This document shows, piece by piece, positions 1 to 7,221 of a stretch of 64,000 nt of DNA. The translations under genes were made by a program, and so were the position numbers. A model generated the notes under the pieces. That model did no database searches. It saw only the letters and a list, made by a program, of their open reading frames with translations, and was not told the origin of the DNA. Source of the DNA: Luteimicrobium album (GTDB lineage Bacteria > Actinomycetota > Actinomycetes > Actinomycetales > Cellulomonadaceae); NCBI RefSeq assembly GCF_030161555.1, contig NZ_BSUK01000001.1:1674001-1738000 (forward strand). Reading direction: 5' to 3'. Every line of letters begins with the position of its first letter. The stretch's first letter is position 1.

Positions 1-1
1 C

Positions 2-138
2 GGGCTCGAGCACGACACCGGCAGGCCGTACGAGTCGGTCGTCGTCACCCTCGAACGCCTGACTCGCCCCGCCTCTCCGCCGAACTGGACGTCCGCGCCG
101 TCTACCTCGGGGAGACGGGCGGCAGGATGAGGGCGTGA
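2..138 (+). CDS. C-terminal end of an unidentified protein (partial)
   Basis: The window opens inside a gene. Frame 2 reads GLEHDTGRPYESVVVTLERL and then degenerates, while the frame ending at the TGA at 136-138 continues plausibly as LSAELDVRAVYLGETGG. The switch falls at the CCCC run at 67-70 and is repaired by one added C, the same error seen in many genes here. The stop overlaps the GTG start of the next gene, so the two are probably co-transcribed. Too little is visible to name the family. Confidence 0.4.
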   Translation, partial: ARARHRQAVRVGRRHPRTPDSPRLSAELDVRAVYLGETGGRMRA

Positions 139-809
139 CCGAGCTCCGTGAGCGCCTGCGCGCGCTGCCGTCGTTCCCGCCCGACCTCCCGCGCTTCGAC
201 CCCGAGCACGACCCGGCCGACGCGCCTGCTGATCCGCGCACCCTGTTCGTCGCCTGGCTCGAGGAGGCGCTCGCCGCCGGCGCGCCGACCCCGCAGGCGG
301 CGGTCCTCGCGACGGCGACCGCGGACGGCGTCGTCGGGGCGCGGACGCTCATCGTCAAGGACGTGACCGACGACGCGGCGTGGCTCTTCGCGACCCACCG
401 CACCAGCCCCAAGGCCCGCGCGGCCGAGGCGAACCCGCACGCCGCGATGACGTTCTTCTGGCCGACGCACGGGCGACAGGTCCGGGTGTCGGGGCGGGTT
501 CGTCGCCTGCCCGACGACGTCGCGGCCGCCGACTTCTCGGCCCGCCCCGAGGCGTCGCGAGCGGCGACCCTGGTGGGGCGGCAGAGCGAACCGCTGGGCT
601 CGCGCGCCGAGCTGGGCGCCGCCTTCGACGCATCGCTCGCACGGGTGCAGGCCGACCCTGACCTCGTCGACGCGGCGTGGGCGCTCTACGCGGTCGACGC
701 CGTCCGGGTCGAGTTCTGGCAGGCCGTCGCCGGCGGTGGTGCGGTCCGGTGGGCGTACGAGCGGGACGGCGTCGGGCGACCGTGGCGGGCGGGCCTCCTC
801 TGGCCGTGA
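135..809 (+). CDS. Pyridoxamine 5'-phosphate oxidase-like FMN protein
   Basis: A 224-residue protein starting at GTG 135, overlapping the stop of the preceding frame (GTGA). It looks like the PdxH/PNPOx split-barrel fold. An N-terminal helix (LFVAWLEEALAAG) leads into a strand with ARTLIVKDV near residue 70, then AMTFFWPTHGRQVRVSGRVRRL near 105-125, a typical FMN-binding core. The C-terminal VEFWQ near residue 191 matches the PdxH C-terminal domain, but the usual terminal R-L-A-P is replaced by GLLWP. True PdxH would make pyridoxal phosphate; the altered tail leaves open a related flavin oxidoreductase. Family confident, substrate not. Confidence 0.75.
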   Translation: MTELRERLRALPSFPPDLPRFDPEHDPADAPADPRTLFVAWLEEALAAGAPTPQAAVLATATADGVVGARTLIVKDVTDDAAWLFATHRTSPKARAAEANPHAAMTFFWPTHGRQVRVSGRVRRLPDDVAAADFSARPEASRAATLVGRQSEPLGSRAELGAAFDASLARVQADPDLVDAAWALYAVDAVRVEFWQAVAGGGAVRWAYERDGVGRPWRAGLLWP

Positions 810-838
810 CTCGTAGTGCCGGCCCTCAGCGAAACTCT

Positions 839-873
839 GACCAAATGGTCTAAGATTTGACCATGCGGTCAAA
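839..873 (+). promoter_or_regulatory. Twin TetR operators and likely leaderless promoter
   Basis: Two inverted repeats share the arms GACC/GGTC with a 4-nt spacer: GACC-AAAT-GGTC at 839-850 and TTTGACC-ATGC-GGTCAAA at 856-873. Their centres are 20 bp apart, two helical turns. A TAAGAT hexamer at 851-856 lies between them, and the ATG at 863 sits 7 nt after it, so transcription may begin at or next to the start codon (leaderless mRNA). The second operator covers the start codon. This arrangement predicts tight autorepression by the TetR protein encoded immediately downstream. Confidence 0.75.
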
Positions 874-1486
874 CAAGAGTTCCGGCGAGACGCTGACCCG
901 GACCCAACGAGCCCGGCGCGAGGACCTGATCGGCGCGGCGGTCGACGTCATCAACCGCGAGGGCTACGCCGCCGCGTCGGTCGACCGGATCGCGCGGCAC
1001 GCCGGCACGAGCAAGGGCACGGTCCTGTACCACTTCCGGTCCAAGCAAGGGCTGGACGAGGCCGTCGTCTCCGCGCTCTACGATGCCGGCGCAGCCGTCA
1101 TGGGGGAGCGACTGCGGGAGGCCGGCTCGTCGCGCGAGCGGTTGCGCGTCTATCTCGACGCGAACCTGCGGTTCGTCGCCGCGCACGTCGCGCACGTCGC
1201 GGCCGTGCAGCGGATCCTCCTCGGTGCGGGGCTCGTCGGCGAGCTCGACGTCGACGCGTCCGTACCGCTCGCGCGGATCCTGGCCGACGGTCAGGCTGCC
1301 GGGGAGCTCGGCGAGTTCGACCCGGCGCTCATGGCCCTCGCCGTGCGGGCGGTCGTGGACCGGGCGGCGTTCCACCTGGTCGAGCATCCCGGGACCGACC
1401 TCGACCGCTACGTCGCGGAGACGGCGCGGCTCTTCGACCTCGCGGTGGCACCCACCGGCCGCACGGCGCAGGAGGACCCGTCATGA
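863..1486 (+). CDS. TetR/AcrR family transcriptional regulator
   Basis: A 207-residue regulator. The N-terminal helix-turn-helix is clear: RREDLIGAAVDVINREGY, then SVDRIARHAGTSKGTVLYHF near residues 35-55, followed by a variable ligand-binding domain ending in FHLVEHPGTDLDRYVAETARLFDLA. I prefer ATG 863 over the in-frame TTG at 857 because the palindrome and TAAGAT hexamer place the transcript start near 863. Its stop overlaps the ATG of the downstream membrane protein (ATGA at 1483-1486), so the two form an operon and the membrane protein is the obvious regulated partner. The inducer is unknown. Confidence 0.85.
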   Translation: MRSNKSSGETLTRTQRARREDLIGAAVDVINREGYAAASVDRIARHAGTSKGTVLYHFRSKQGLDEAVVSALYDAGAAVMGERLREAGSSRERLRVYLDANLRFVAAHVAHVAAVQRILLGAGLVGELDVDASVPLARILADGQAAGELGEFDPALMALAVRAVVDRAAFHLVEHPGTDLDRYVAETARLFDLAVAPTGRTAQEDPS

Positions 1487-1869
1487 CCGCCGTCGTCACG
1501 TCCCGGCTGCCGCTCGTCCGGCGCCTCGTCCTGGTCTACCTCGCGCTCGGGCTCGCGACCGTCGTGACGCTCGTCGTCGTCAGCATCGCCGCACCCGACG
1601 ACGTCACGCCGCAGGCCTGGGTGCGGGGCGTGATCGTCGCCGGGACGGCGTTCCTCACCCTGCGCTTCGTGCAGGGCGCGATCCGCCGCGAGCACCGGGC
1701 TCTGCTCCGTCTGCGGCTCGTCCTCACGGTGCTCTGCGTCGCGGTGCTCGCCGTGCTCGCGTTCCTGCCGCTGCCGGGCTGGATGATCGTCGAGCAGGGC
1801 GTGTGCGCCGTCGTCCTGCTGGTCGCGGCGGTGCTCGCGTGGCGCGAGCCGGACCGGTCGGTCCGGTAG
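1483..1869 (+). CDS. Small integral membrane protein, TetR operon partner
   Basis: A 128-residue protein starting with ATG 1483, inside the TetR stop codon. It has four hydrophobic segments: about 13-35 (LVLVYLALGLATVVTLVVVS), 47-60, 78-97 (VLTVLCVAVLAVLAFLPLP) and 99-120. A basic loop between segments two and three (IRREHRALLRLRL) suggests a cytoplasmic turn. No catalytic motif is visible. Translational coupling to the regulator suggests it is induced by the signal that TetR senses, perhaps as a membrane stress or drug-response protein. The function is unassigned. Confidence 0.7.
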   Translation: MTAVVTSRLPLVRRLVLVYLALGLATVVTLVVVSIAAPDDVTPQAWVRGVIVAGTAFLTLRFVQGAIRREHRALLRLRLVLTVLCVAVLAVLAFLPLPGWMIVEQGVCAVVLLVAAVLAWREPDRSVR

Positions 1870-1883
1870 CGGGTCGCCCGGGG

Positions 1884-2230
1884 TCAGTGCGGAAGCGCGG
1901 CGCCGATGCGCCCCTGCCACTCGGTGAACGCCTTGCGCGCGCGGGCGACGCCGATCGCTCCCGCCATGGCCCCGGTGTTGCCGCGGTCGATGCGGACGAC
2001 CGAGCCGGCGCCGTCGGGCGATGCAAAGACCTGGACCGTGTACGTGAGGTGCTGGCGGTTCTTCCCGGCGAACGCGCCGAACAGCGCCGTCATCGACGCG
2101 GACCCGCGCACGACCTGCGCCGAGAACTCGTCGATCGGCCGGATCTCGCACCCTCCGCGGAGAAGACGCCGTAGGTCAGGTCGCGCGCCTGCGCGGGGTG
2201 AGCGGTGGTCAGGATGTCCTCGGCGGCCAT
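1884..2230 (-). CDS. Conserved small protein of unknown function (frame interrupted)
   Basis: A protein of about 115 residues starts at the ATG at 2230 (MAAEDILTTAHPAQARDLTYG). It continues in another frame as CEIRPIDEFSAQVVRGSAS and then FAGKNRQHLTYTVQVFASP, ending at 1884. The shift is at the CCC run 2151-2153 and one added base joins the halves. The alternating hydrophobic strands (LTYTVQVFASPDGAGSVVRIDRG) suggest a small beta-rich fold and a helical C-terminus. I recognise no family. It is encoded between a membrane-protein operon and an oxidoreductase, on the same strand as the latter. Confidence 0.45.
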
Positions 2231-2335
2231 GTCTGTGGGTCCTCGTGCTCGGGGGCGGCCGTGCGGTCGCGCGGCGCGGCGAAGGTACCAGAGCCGACGT
2301 GGGTCGCCCGGCGCCCGTCCACAGGCGCCCCGGCG

Positions 2336-3285
2336 TCAGGGGACGAGCACGACGCGGTCCGTGCTCGACTCGCCCCAGGTCGCCTCGACCTCGGCGAGCG
2401 GGACGGCCCGCGCGTCGACGGCGAGCGAGCCCTGGGCGATCACGTCGGCGAGCGCGCCGAGCTCCGCGACGATCTCGCGCGTGCCGACGGACCCCTGACC
2501 GCTGCCGACGAGCTGGAGCCGTGCCGCACGCAGCGCCGCCGACGGGATCGAGGCCTCGCGGCCCCCATCGAGCCGATCTCGACCCAGGTCAGCGGCTTGC
2601 CGCGGTCCGGACGCGCGGTGACGATCGCGACCATCGCCGCCGCCGCGGCGGGGCCCCACACGTAGTCGACGACGACATCCACGTCGGCGGCCGCCTCCGC
2701 GAGGCGCGCCGCGACGTCGTCCGGCGTGCCGGCGAGGCTCACGACGGCGTCGGCGCCCAGGGCGGGGAGCGCGTCGAGGCGCTCCGGGTCGCGCCCCGCC
2801 GCGACGACACGGCCCGCGCCGAGGAGCTTCGCGACCTGGACGGCCATGCGTCCGGCGTTGCCGGTCGCGCCGAGCACGAGCACGGACCGCCCCGGCTCGA
2901 AGGCGATGCGCTGCCGCAGCGCGACCCACGACGACATCGCCGGGTTCATGGCGGCCGCGACGGCGACGGGGTCGACGCCGTCGGGCAGGACGACGCTGCG
3001 GCGCGGGTCGATCACGGTCTGCTCGGCCATCGCGCCCTGGGTGGTGTCGTGCAGCACGAAGTACCGCAGCGCGCCCTGGGGGTCGCGGCCGACCCCGTCG
3101 ATGCCCGGCACGAGCGGCAGCTCGTCGGTGCTGGTGTAGTGCGACCCGCCGGCCTGGGACCGCACGCGCGGGTGCAGTCCGGCGGCGACGACGTCGACGA
3201 CGACCTCGCCCTCGGCGGGGGTGGGTGCGGGGGCGTCCTGGTAGCGGGGCGGGGTGTCGAACGCGGTGACGACGGCGGCCTTCAT
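2336..3285 (-). CDS. Quinone oxidoreductase-type (MDR superfamily) dehydrogenase
   Basis: A protein of about 316 residues starting at ATG 3285, preceded by AGGAGA. The N-terminus MKAAVVTAFDTPPRYQDAPAP and the substrate-domain segment VVDVVAAGLHPRVRSQAGG are typical of NADPH:quinone reductases. The Rossmann motif VLVLGATGNAGRMAVQVAKLLGA near residues 145-167 binds NADPH. No zinc-binding cysteine cluster is seen. The frame breaks at the CCCCC run 2562-2566; adding one base joins IGSMGG to REASIPSAALR and the end VLVP. It is divergent from a MarR gene with palindromic DNA between them, so MarR control is likely, perhaps in response to quinones or electrophiles. Confidence 0.8.
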
Positions 3286-3308
3286 GATGTCTCCTGAGCT
3301 GGTTGTCA

Positions 3309-3343
3309 TTCGTACTGCGAACTAAACTAGGTCGTGATACGAA
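3309..3343 (+). promoter_or_regulatory. Probable MarR operator in divergent promoter region
   Basis: Between the oxidoreductase (leftward) and MarR (rightward) lie TTCG-TACTG-CGAA at 3309-3321 and a second inverted pair, TTCGTA (3309-3314) with TACGAA (3338-3343). The AT-rich centre (ACTAAACTAG) is unusual for this genome and probably contains the promoter elements. The symmetry suits a dimeric MarR regulator controlling both genes. Confidence 0.55.
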
Positions 3344-3369
3344 CGACTGTCAACGGTAGGGTGGGCTCT

Positions 3370-3822
3370 ATGACGGACGACACCCCGACCGATCGCGTCG
3401 AGCGCACCCCCGACGACGACGTCCTCGACGCGCTCGCCCAGACCGCCCACGCGGTGACGACCGTCCTGACCCGGGTCGCGGCCGAGCACGACCTCTCGCT
3501 CACCCAGCTTCGCGTCCTCGCGATCCTGCGCGACCGCCGTCTGCGGATGAGCGCGCTCGCCGACTACCTCGGCCTCGAGCGCTCGACCATGAGCGGGCTC
3601 GTCGACCGCGCCGAGAAGCGCGGGCTGCTCGCGCGGGGGCCGAGCGCGACCGACGGGCGTGCCGTCGAGGTCTACCTCACCGACGAGGGCCGGGGCCTCG
3701 CCGAGCGGGGCACCGCGCAGGTGCGCGCGGCCCTCGTGCCGTCGACGACGGCGCTCACCCCGAGCGAGCAGCGGCGCCTCCAGGCACTCCTCGAGAAGCT
3801 GGTCGACGCGGGCCTCCACTGA
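3370..3822 (+). CDS. MarR family transcriptional regulator
   Basis: A 150-residue winged-helix regulator. I chose ATG 3370 (MTDDTPTDRVERTPDDDVLD); an in-frame GTG at 3334 lies within the operator region and is less likely. The helix LTQLRVLAILRDRRLRMSAL and the recognition helix ERSTMSGLVDRAEKRGLLAR near 70-90 are followed by the wing GPSATDGRAVEVYLTDEGRGLAERG, as in MarR/OhrR. There is no N-terminal redox cysteine of the OhrR kind. It faces the quinone oxidoreductase and probably represses it and itself, released by a small ligand. Confidence 0.88.
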   Translation: MTDDTPTDRVERTPDDDVLDALAQTAHAVTTVLTRVAAEHDLSLTQLRVLAILRDRRLRMSALADYLGLERSTMSGLVDRAEKRGLLARGPSATDGRAVEVYLTDEGRGLAERGTAQVRAALVPSTTALTPSEQRRLQALLEKLVDAGLH

Positions 3823-3842
3823 GCCCGCCCGCCACCCCCACT

Positions 3843-3913
3843 CCGAGCAAGCGGGTTTCGCGCCGAGCAAGCGCCTTCTACCCGCTTGCTCGGCGCGAGA
3901 CCCGCTTGCTCGG
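3843..3913 (+). repeat. Nested palindrome, AAGCG type (convergent terminator)
   Basis: Two 31-nt arms, 3843-3873 and 3883-3913, are complementary at 30 of 31 positions around a 9-nt loop; the single mismatch is a T/C difference that would still allow a G-U pair in RNA. Each arm contains the 11-mer CCGAGCAAGCG twice, 20 nt apart, so the word occurs four times in 71 bp. It lies between the convergent MarR and racemase genes and probably acts as a two-way terminator. The same word makes up the element at 49364-49438. Confidence 0.85.
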
Positions 3914-3926
3914 CGTCGGTAGGGGC

Positions 3927-4658
3927 TCAGCCCAGGAGGAAGCGCACCGCCGCGTCGACGTGCGCGGCGGTCGAGTCGACGAGCGGAAGCGGCGAGACGG
4001 ACTCGTCGAGGAGCAGGTCGAGCTCGGTGCAGCCGAGCACGACGCCCTCGGCCCCGGCGTCGGCGAGCCGCTCCAGCACGCGCACGACGGCGTCCCGCGA
4101 CTCCGCGCGCACCTCGCCCTGGGTCAGCTCGTCGAAGACGACGCGGTCGACGGTCGCGGCGTCGTCGTCCCAGCCCGACGACGGCCGCACCACCTCGATC
4201 CCGTGCCGCGCGAGGCGCTCGCCGTAGAAGGTCTCGGTCATGACCCAGCCGGACCCGATCACCCCGAGCCGCGTCAGCCCGCGGGAGCGCGCAGCGTCGG
4301 CGACGGCGTCGGCGATGTGCAGCAACGGCACGTCGACGGCGGCCTCGACCGCGGGCGCCACCTTGTGCATGAGGTTCGTCGCGATGAGGACGGCGTCCGC
4401 GCCCCCGCGCTCGAGCCCGGCGCCCCGCTCCGCGAGCAGCGCGCCCGCACCGTCCCAGTCCCCGTCGACCTGGAGCCGACGGACGTCGTCGAAGTCGACG
4501 GACGCGAGGAGGAGCCGCGCGCTGTGGTGCCCGCCGAGCGCCTCCGCGACGGCCGTGTTGAGGAGGCGGTAGTACTCGACGGTCGAGTGCCAGCTCATGC
4601 CGCCGAGGATGCCCAGGGTCGGGGCCGTGGGCGCGGGGGATGCGTCGGTGAGGGCCAT
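3927..4658 (-). CDS. Aspartate/glutamate racemase family protein
   Basis: A 243-residue protein starting at ATG 4658. It shows the two-cysteine-family signature: TLGILGGMSWHSTVEYYRLLN near the N-terminus, then ADAVLIATNLMHKVAPAVEAAVDVPLLHIADA, and EGVVLGCTELDLLL near residue 205. In YgeA-like enzymes one catalytic Cys lies in the first N-x-[MC]-H-x motif. Here that position reads TNLMHK without Cys, while the second Cys (GCTEL) is kept. That pattern fits YgeA/EcL-DER-type broad amino-acid racemases rather than MurI. It is divergent from the LysR gene, which may regulate it. Confidence 0.78.
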   Translation of the reverse strand: MALTDASPAPTAPTLGILGGMSWHSTVEYYRLLNTAVAEALGGHHSARLLLASVDFDDVRRLQVDGDWDGAGALLAERGAGLERGGADAVLIATNLMHKVAPAVEAAVDVPLLHIADAVADAARSRGLTRLGVIGSGWVMTETFYGERLARHGIEVVRPSSGWDDDAATVDRVVFDELTQGEVRAESRDAVVRVLERLADAGAEGVVLGCTELDLLLDESVSPLPLVDSTAAHVDAAVRFLLG

Positions 4659-4735
4659 GCGCCCCAGCCTCCCGGGCGTGCACCCATCACGGAATCCCCG
4701 TGTTGCTGCGCGCAGCCATAAGCCATGCTTGGGCC

Positions 4736-5695
4736 ATGACGAGCATTCCCGCGACCGGTCCCGACGACCCGTCCGCGCTCGACCCGCGCCGCCTCCTGAT
4801 CCTGCGCGCCGTCGCGCAGGCCGGGTCGATGAGCGCGGGCGCCCGCGCGCTCGGCTGGACCCAGCCCGCGGTCTCCCAGCACCTCCAGGCGCTCGAGCGC
4901 AGCGCCCGCACGCCCCTCCTGCTGCGCCACAGCGGCGGGGTCACGCTCACCGAGGCCGGCCGGGCCGCCATCGTGCACGCCGACGCCATCGCCGCGCACC
5001 TCGACGCGGCGTCCCGCGAGGTGGCCGAGCTCGCCGCGCTCGGCGCCGGCACCGTGCGGCTCGCGGCGTTCCCGTCGGCACTCGCCGTCCTCGTCCCGCC
5101 CGCGCTCGAACGGCTCGCCGCGACGTCGGGGGTCGAGGTGCGGCTCGTCGAGGCCGAGCCGCCCGAGGCGGTCGAGCTCGTGCGGTCCGGCGACGTCGAC
5201 GTCGCGCTGACGTTCGGCTACGCCGAGTCGCCGGGCGTGCCGTCGGACCTGCGGGGCGTCGGGCTCGGCACCGACCCCGTCGACGTCGTCCTGCCGACCA
5301 CCCATCCCGCGGCGGACCGCGGCGACCTCCGCCTCGCCGACCTCGCCGACGACGACTGGGTCGCCGGGTGCGTGCGCTGCCGTGAGCACCTCGTGGCGTG
5401 CGCGGCGACGGAGGGCTTCACCCCGCGCGTCCGGCACGAGACCGACGACTACGTCGTCGTGCAGCAGCTCGTCGCGCGCGGGCTCGCGGTCGCCGCGCTG
5501 CCCCGGACGGCGCTCGCGGCGTACCGGCACCCCGACGTCGCCACCCGCACCGTCGAGGGGCTCGGTGCGCGGAGCCTGCACGCCGCACATCGTGCGGGCG
5601 TGGAACGGGTTCCCGCGGTCTCCGCGCTGCTCGGTGCGCTGCGGCGACCGGCACGAGGTGGGACGACACGAACACGCACCGGCGCCGGCGCGTGA
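4736..5695 (+). CDS. LysR family transcriptional regulator
   Basis: About 319 residues from ATG 4736. The N-terminal winged helix reads RRLLILRAVAQAGSMSAGARALGWTQPAVSQHLQALERSAR near residues 20-60, the classic LysR DNA-binding domain. The effector domain begins at GTVRLAAFPSALAVLVPPALERLA. An AAGC-CAT-GCTT inverted repeat at 4720-4730, of LysR-box type, lies just upstream between this gene and the divergent racemase. That supports autoregulation and control of the racemase. The C-terminal tail is rich in Arg, Thr and Gly and looks unstructured. Confidence 0.85.
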   Translation: MTSIPATGPDDPSALDPRRLLILRAVAQAGSMSAGARALGWTQPAVSQHLQALERSARTPLLLRHSGGVTLTEAGRAAIVHADAIAAHLDAASREVAELAALGAGTVRLAAFPSALAVLVPPALERLAATSGVEVRLVEAEPPEAVELVRSGDVDVALTFGYAESPGVPSDLRGVGLGTDPVDVVLPTTHPAADRGDLRLADLADDDWVAGCVRCREHLVACAATEGFTPRVRHETDDYVVVQQLVARGLAVAALPRTALAAYRHPDVATRTVEGLGARSLHAAHRAGVERVPAVSALLGALRRPARGGTTRTRTGAGA

Positions 5696-5740
5696 CCTGA
5701 GGGCCGCACGCCGGCGCCGCCCGGGGCGGTCGTCGAAGGC

Positions 5741-7182
5741 TCAGGCAGGGAGCTGCCAGAGCTGCCACGCGTTCGAGTTGCGGTCCCAGATCTGCAGGCG
5801 TGTGCCGTCGGTCGTGGCTCCACCCGGAGCGTCCAGGTAGCGTCCCGACTGGGGATTCAGCAGGTGCCCGTCCGCTTCTTCGGTCCACTGCTGCGCGCCG
5901 GAGCCGTTGCAGTCCCACAGCTGCAGCTTCGTGCCGTTCGCGGTGCCCTGGCCGGTGACGTCGAGGCACTTGCCCAGCGCTCGGACCGTGCCGTCGGGCC
6001 GGACGGTCCACTGCTGCTGCGCACTGCCGTTGCACGTCCAGAGCTGGACGGGGCTCCCGTTGGCGGTGGCCCCGCCCGCCACGTCGACGCACCGGCCGCC
6101 CACGCCGGTGATCGGTCCCGTGGCGTCGGCCGGGGGTGTCGTGCCGGTGGGGACCGTGACACCCCCTGGTTGACGGTGCGGGCGTCGTAGTAGCCCGCCT
6201 TGATCGAGGCGTTCGTGTTGTACGACGGGTCCGTCAGCCAGTTCATCCAGACGTTCCAGTAGACCCACTTCGGCTGGCTCGCGAGCTGTGCCGGCTGCGG
6301 CACGCTGCCGACCTCCGCGAGCGCCATCGGCTTGCTGCCCGCGATCGCCTGGAGCGCCTGGTACCAGTCCGTCGACGGGAACTTCTGGTTCCACACGTCG
6401 AGACCGACGACGTCGACGTACGCGTCGCCCGGGTAGTACGACGCGGCGCTCGCGGCACCACCCTGCACGTCTTTCGGAGCCCAGACCCACACGATGTTGT
6501 CGAGCCCCTTGGCCGCGAGGTAGTCGTGGGTCAGGCGGAAGAGCGCAGCGCTGCCGGAGCTTCCGGGCCGTCCGCCCCACCAGGCCCAGCCCTCGTTCAT
6601 CTCGTGCAGGGGCCGGAAGAGCACGGGGATGCCGGCGTCCTTGAGCTGCTGGAAGTAGGGGACGAACTGATCGAGCTTGTGCTTGTAGTCCGTGTTGAGC
6701 GCGGTCCCGTCGGTGAGCAGCGCGGACCACTCGCTGTCCGACAGGTGGCTGCCCTTCACGGGGCTGGCACCGCCCTCGAACGAGCAGGTCGCCACGTCGG
6801 GTCGGCAGGCGTGCATCATCAGGCCGGGCAGTGTCCCCGCCGCCCACTGCGCCTCGGCGTAGTCGACGACGGTCTGCCGGTGGTCGATGTCGTTCTGGCT
6901 GAAGCCGAAGTCACCGTTCCAGACGGCGGGGTACACGCCGGTGATGTCGTGCACCTTCCGGACCCACTGTCCGGGGTCGGCGTTCGCGCCTCCTTGCTGG
7001 CCGGAGAGCGTCCGCTGCCCGGTGAGCCCGGCGAGATAGGCGACCTCGTCGGCTGCGGTCACTCCGGGTGGCGCGGGCGGGTCCGCGGAGGCCGTGGTGG
7101 CCAGGGCCGTGACGGCGGTGGTCGTGAGCGCTGCGACGAGCGCTGTCGCGACCAGGGTGCGGGCTGTCGTGCGTCGGTTCAT
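5741..7182 (-). CDS. Secreted GH26 beta-mannanase with ricin-type (CBM13) domain
   Basis: About 480 residues from ATG 7182. A signal peptide (MNRRTTARTLVATALVAAL, cleavage near ASA-DPP) precedes a GH26 catalytic domain. The acid/base Glu194 lies in FRPLHEMNEGWAWWGG and the likely nucleophile Glu290 in ALAEVGS. A Thr/Pro linker leads to three ricin-type repeats with QxW motifs (QQQW, AQQW, WQLW). The frame shifts in the linker at CCCCC 6162-6166 and one added base restores it. In the third repeat the usual Cys pair is gone (GRYLD and WDRNS), so that lobe lacks its disulfide. It lies 39 bp behind the other leftward mannanase and is probably co-transcribed. It should cleave internal beta-1,4-mannosidic bonds outside the cell. 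Confidence 0.88.
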
Positions 7183-7221
7183 CGTGCTTCTCCACTTCGT
7201 CGGGGATCGTGTGCCGAGCGG

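Noticed and set aside
3843..3913. Repeated 11-mers considered as a short CRISPR array
   Set aside because: Copies alternate in direct and inverted orientation with 9-nt spacers that are themselves complementary. CRISPR repeats are direct, longer and have unrelated spacers. No cas genes are present.
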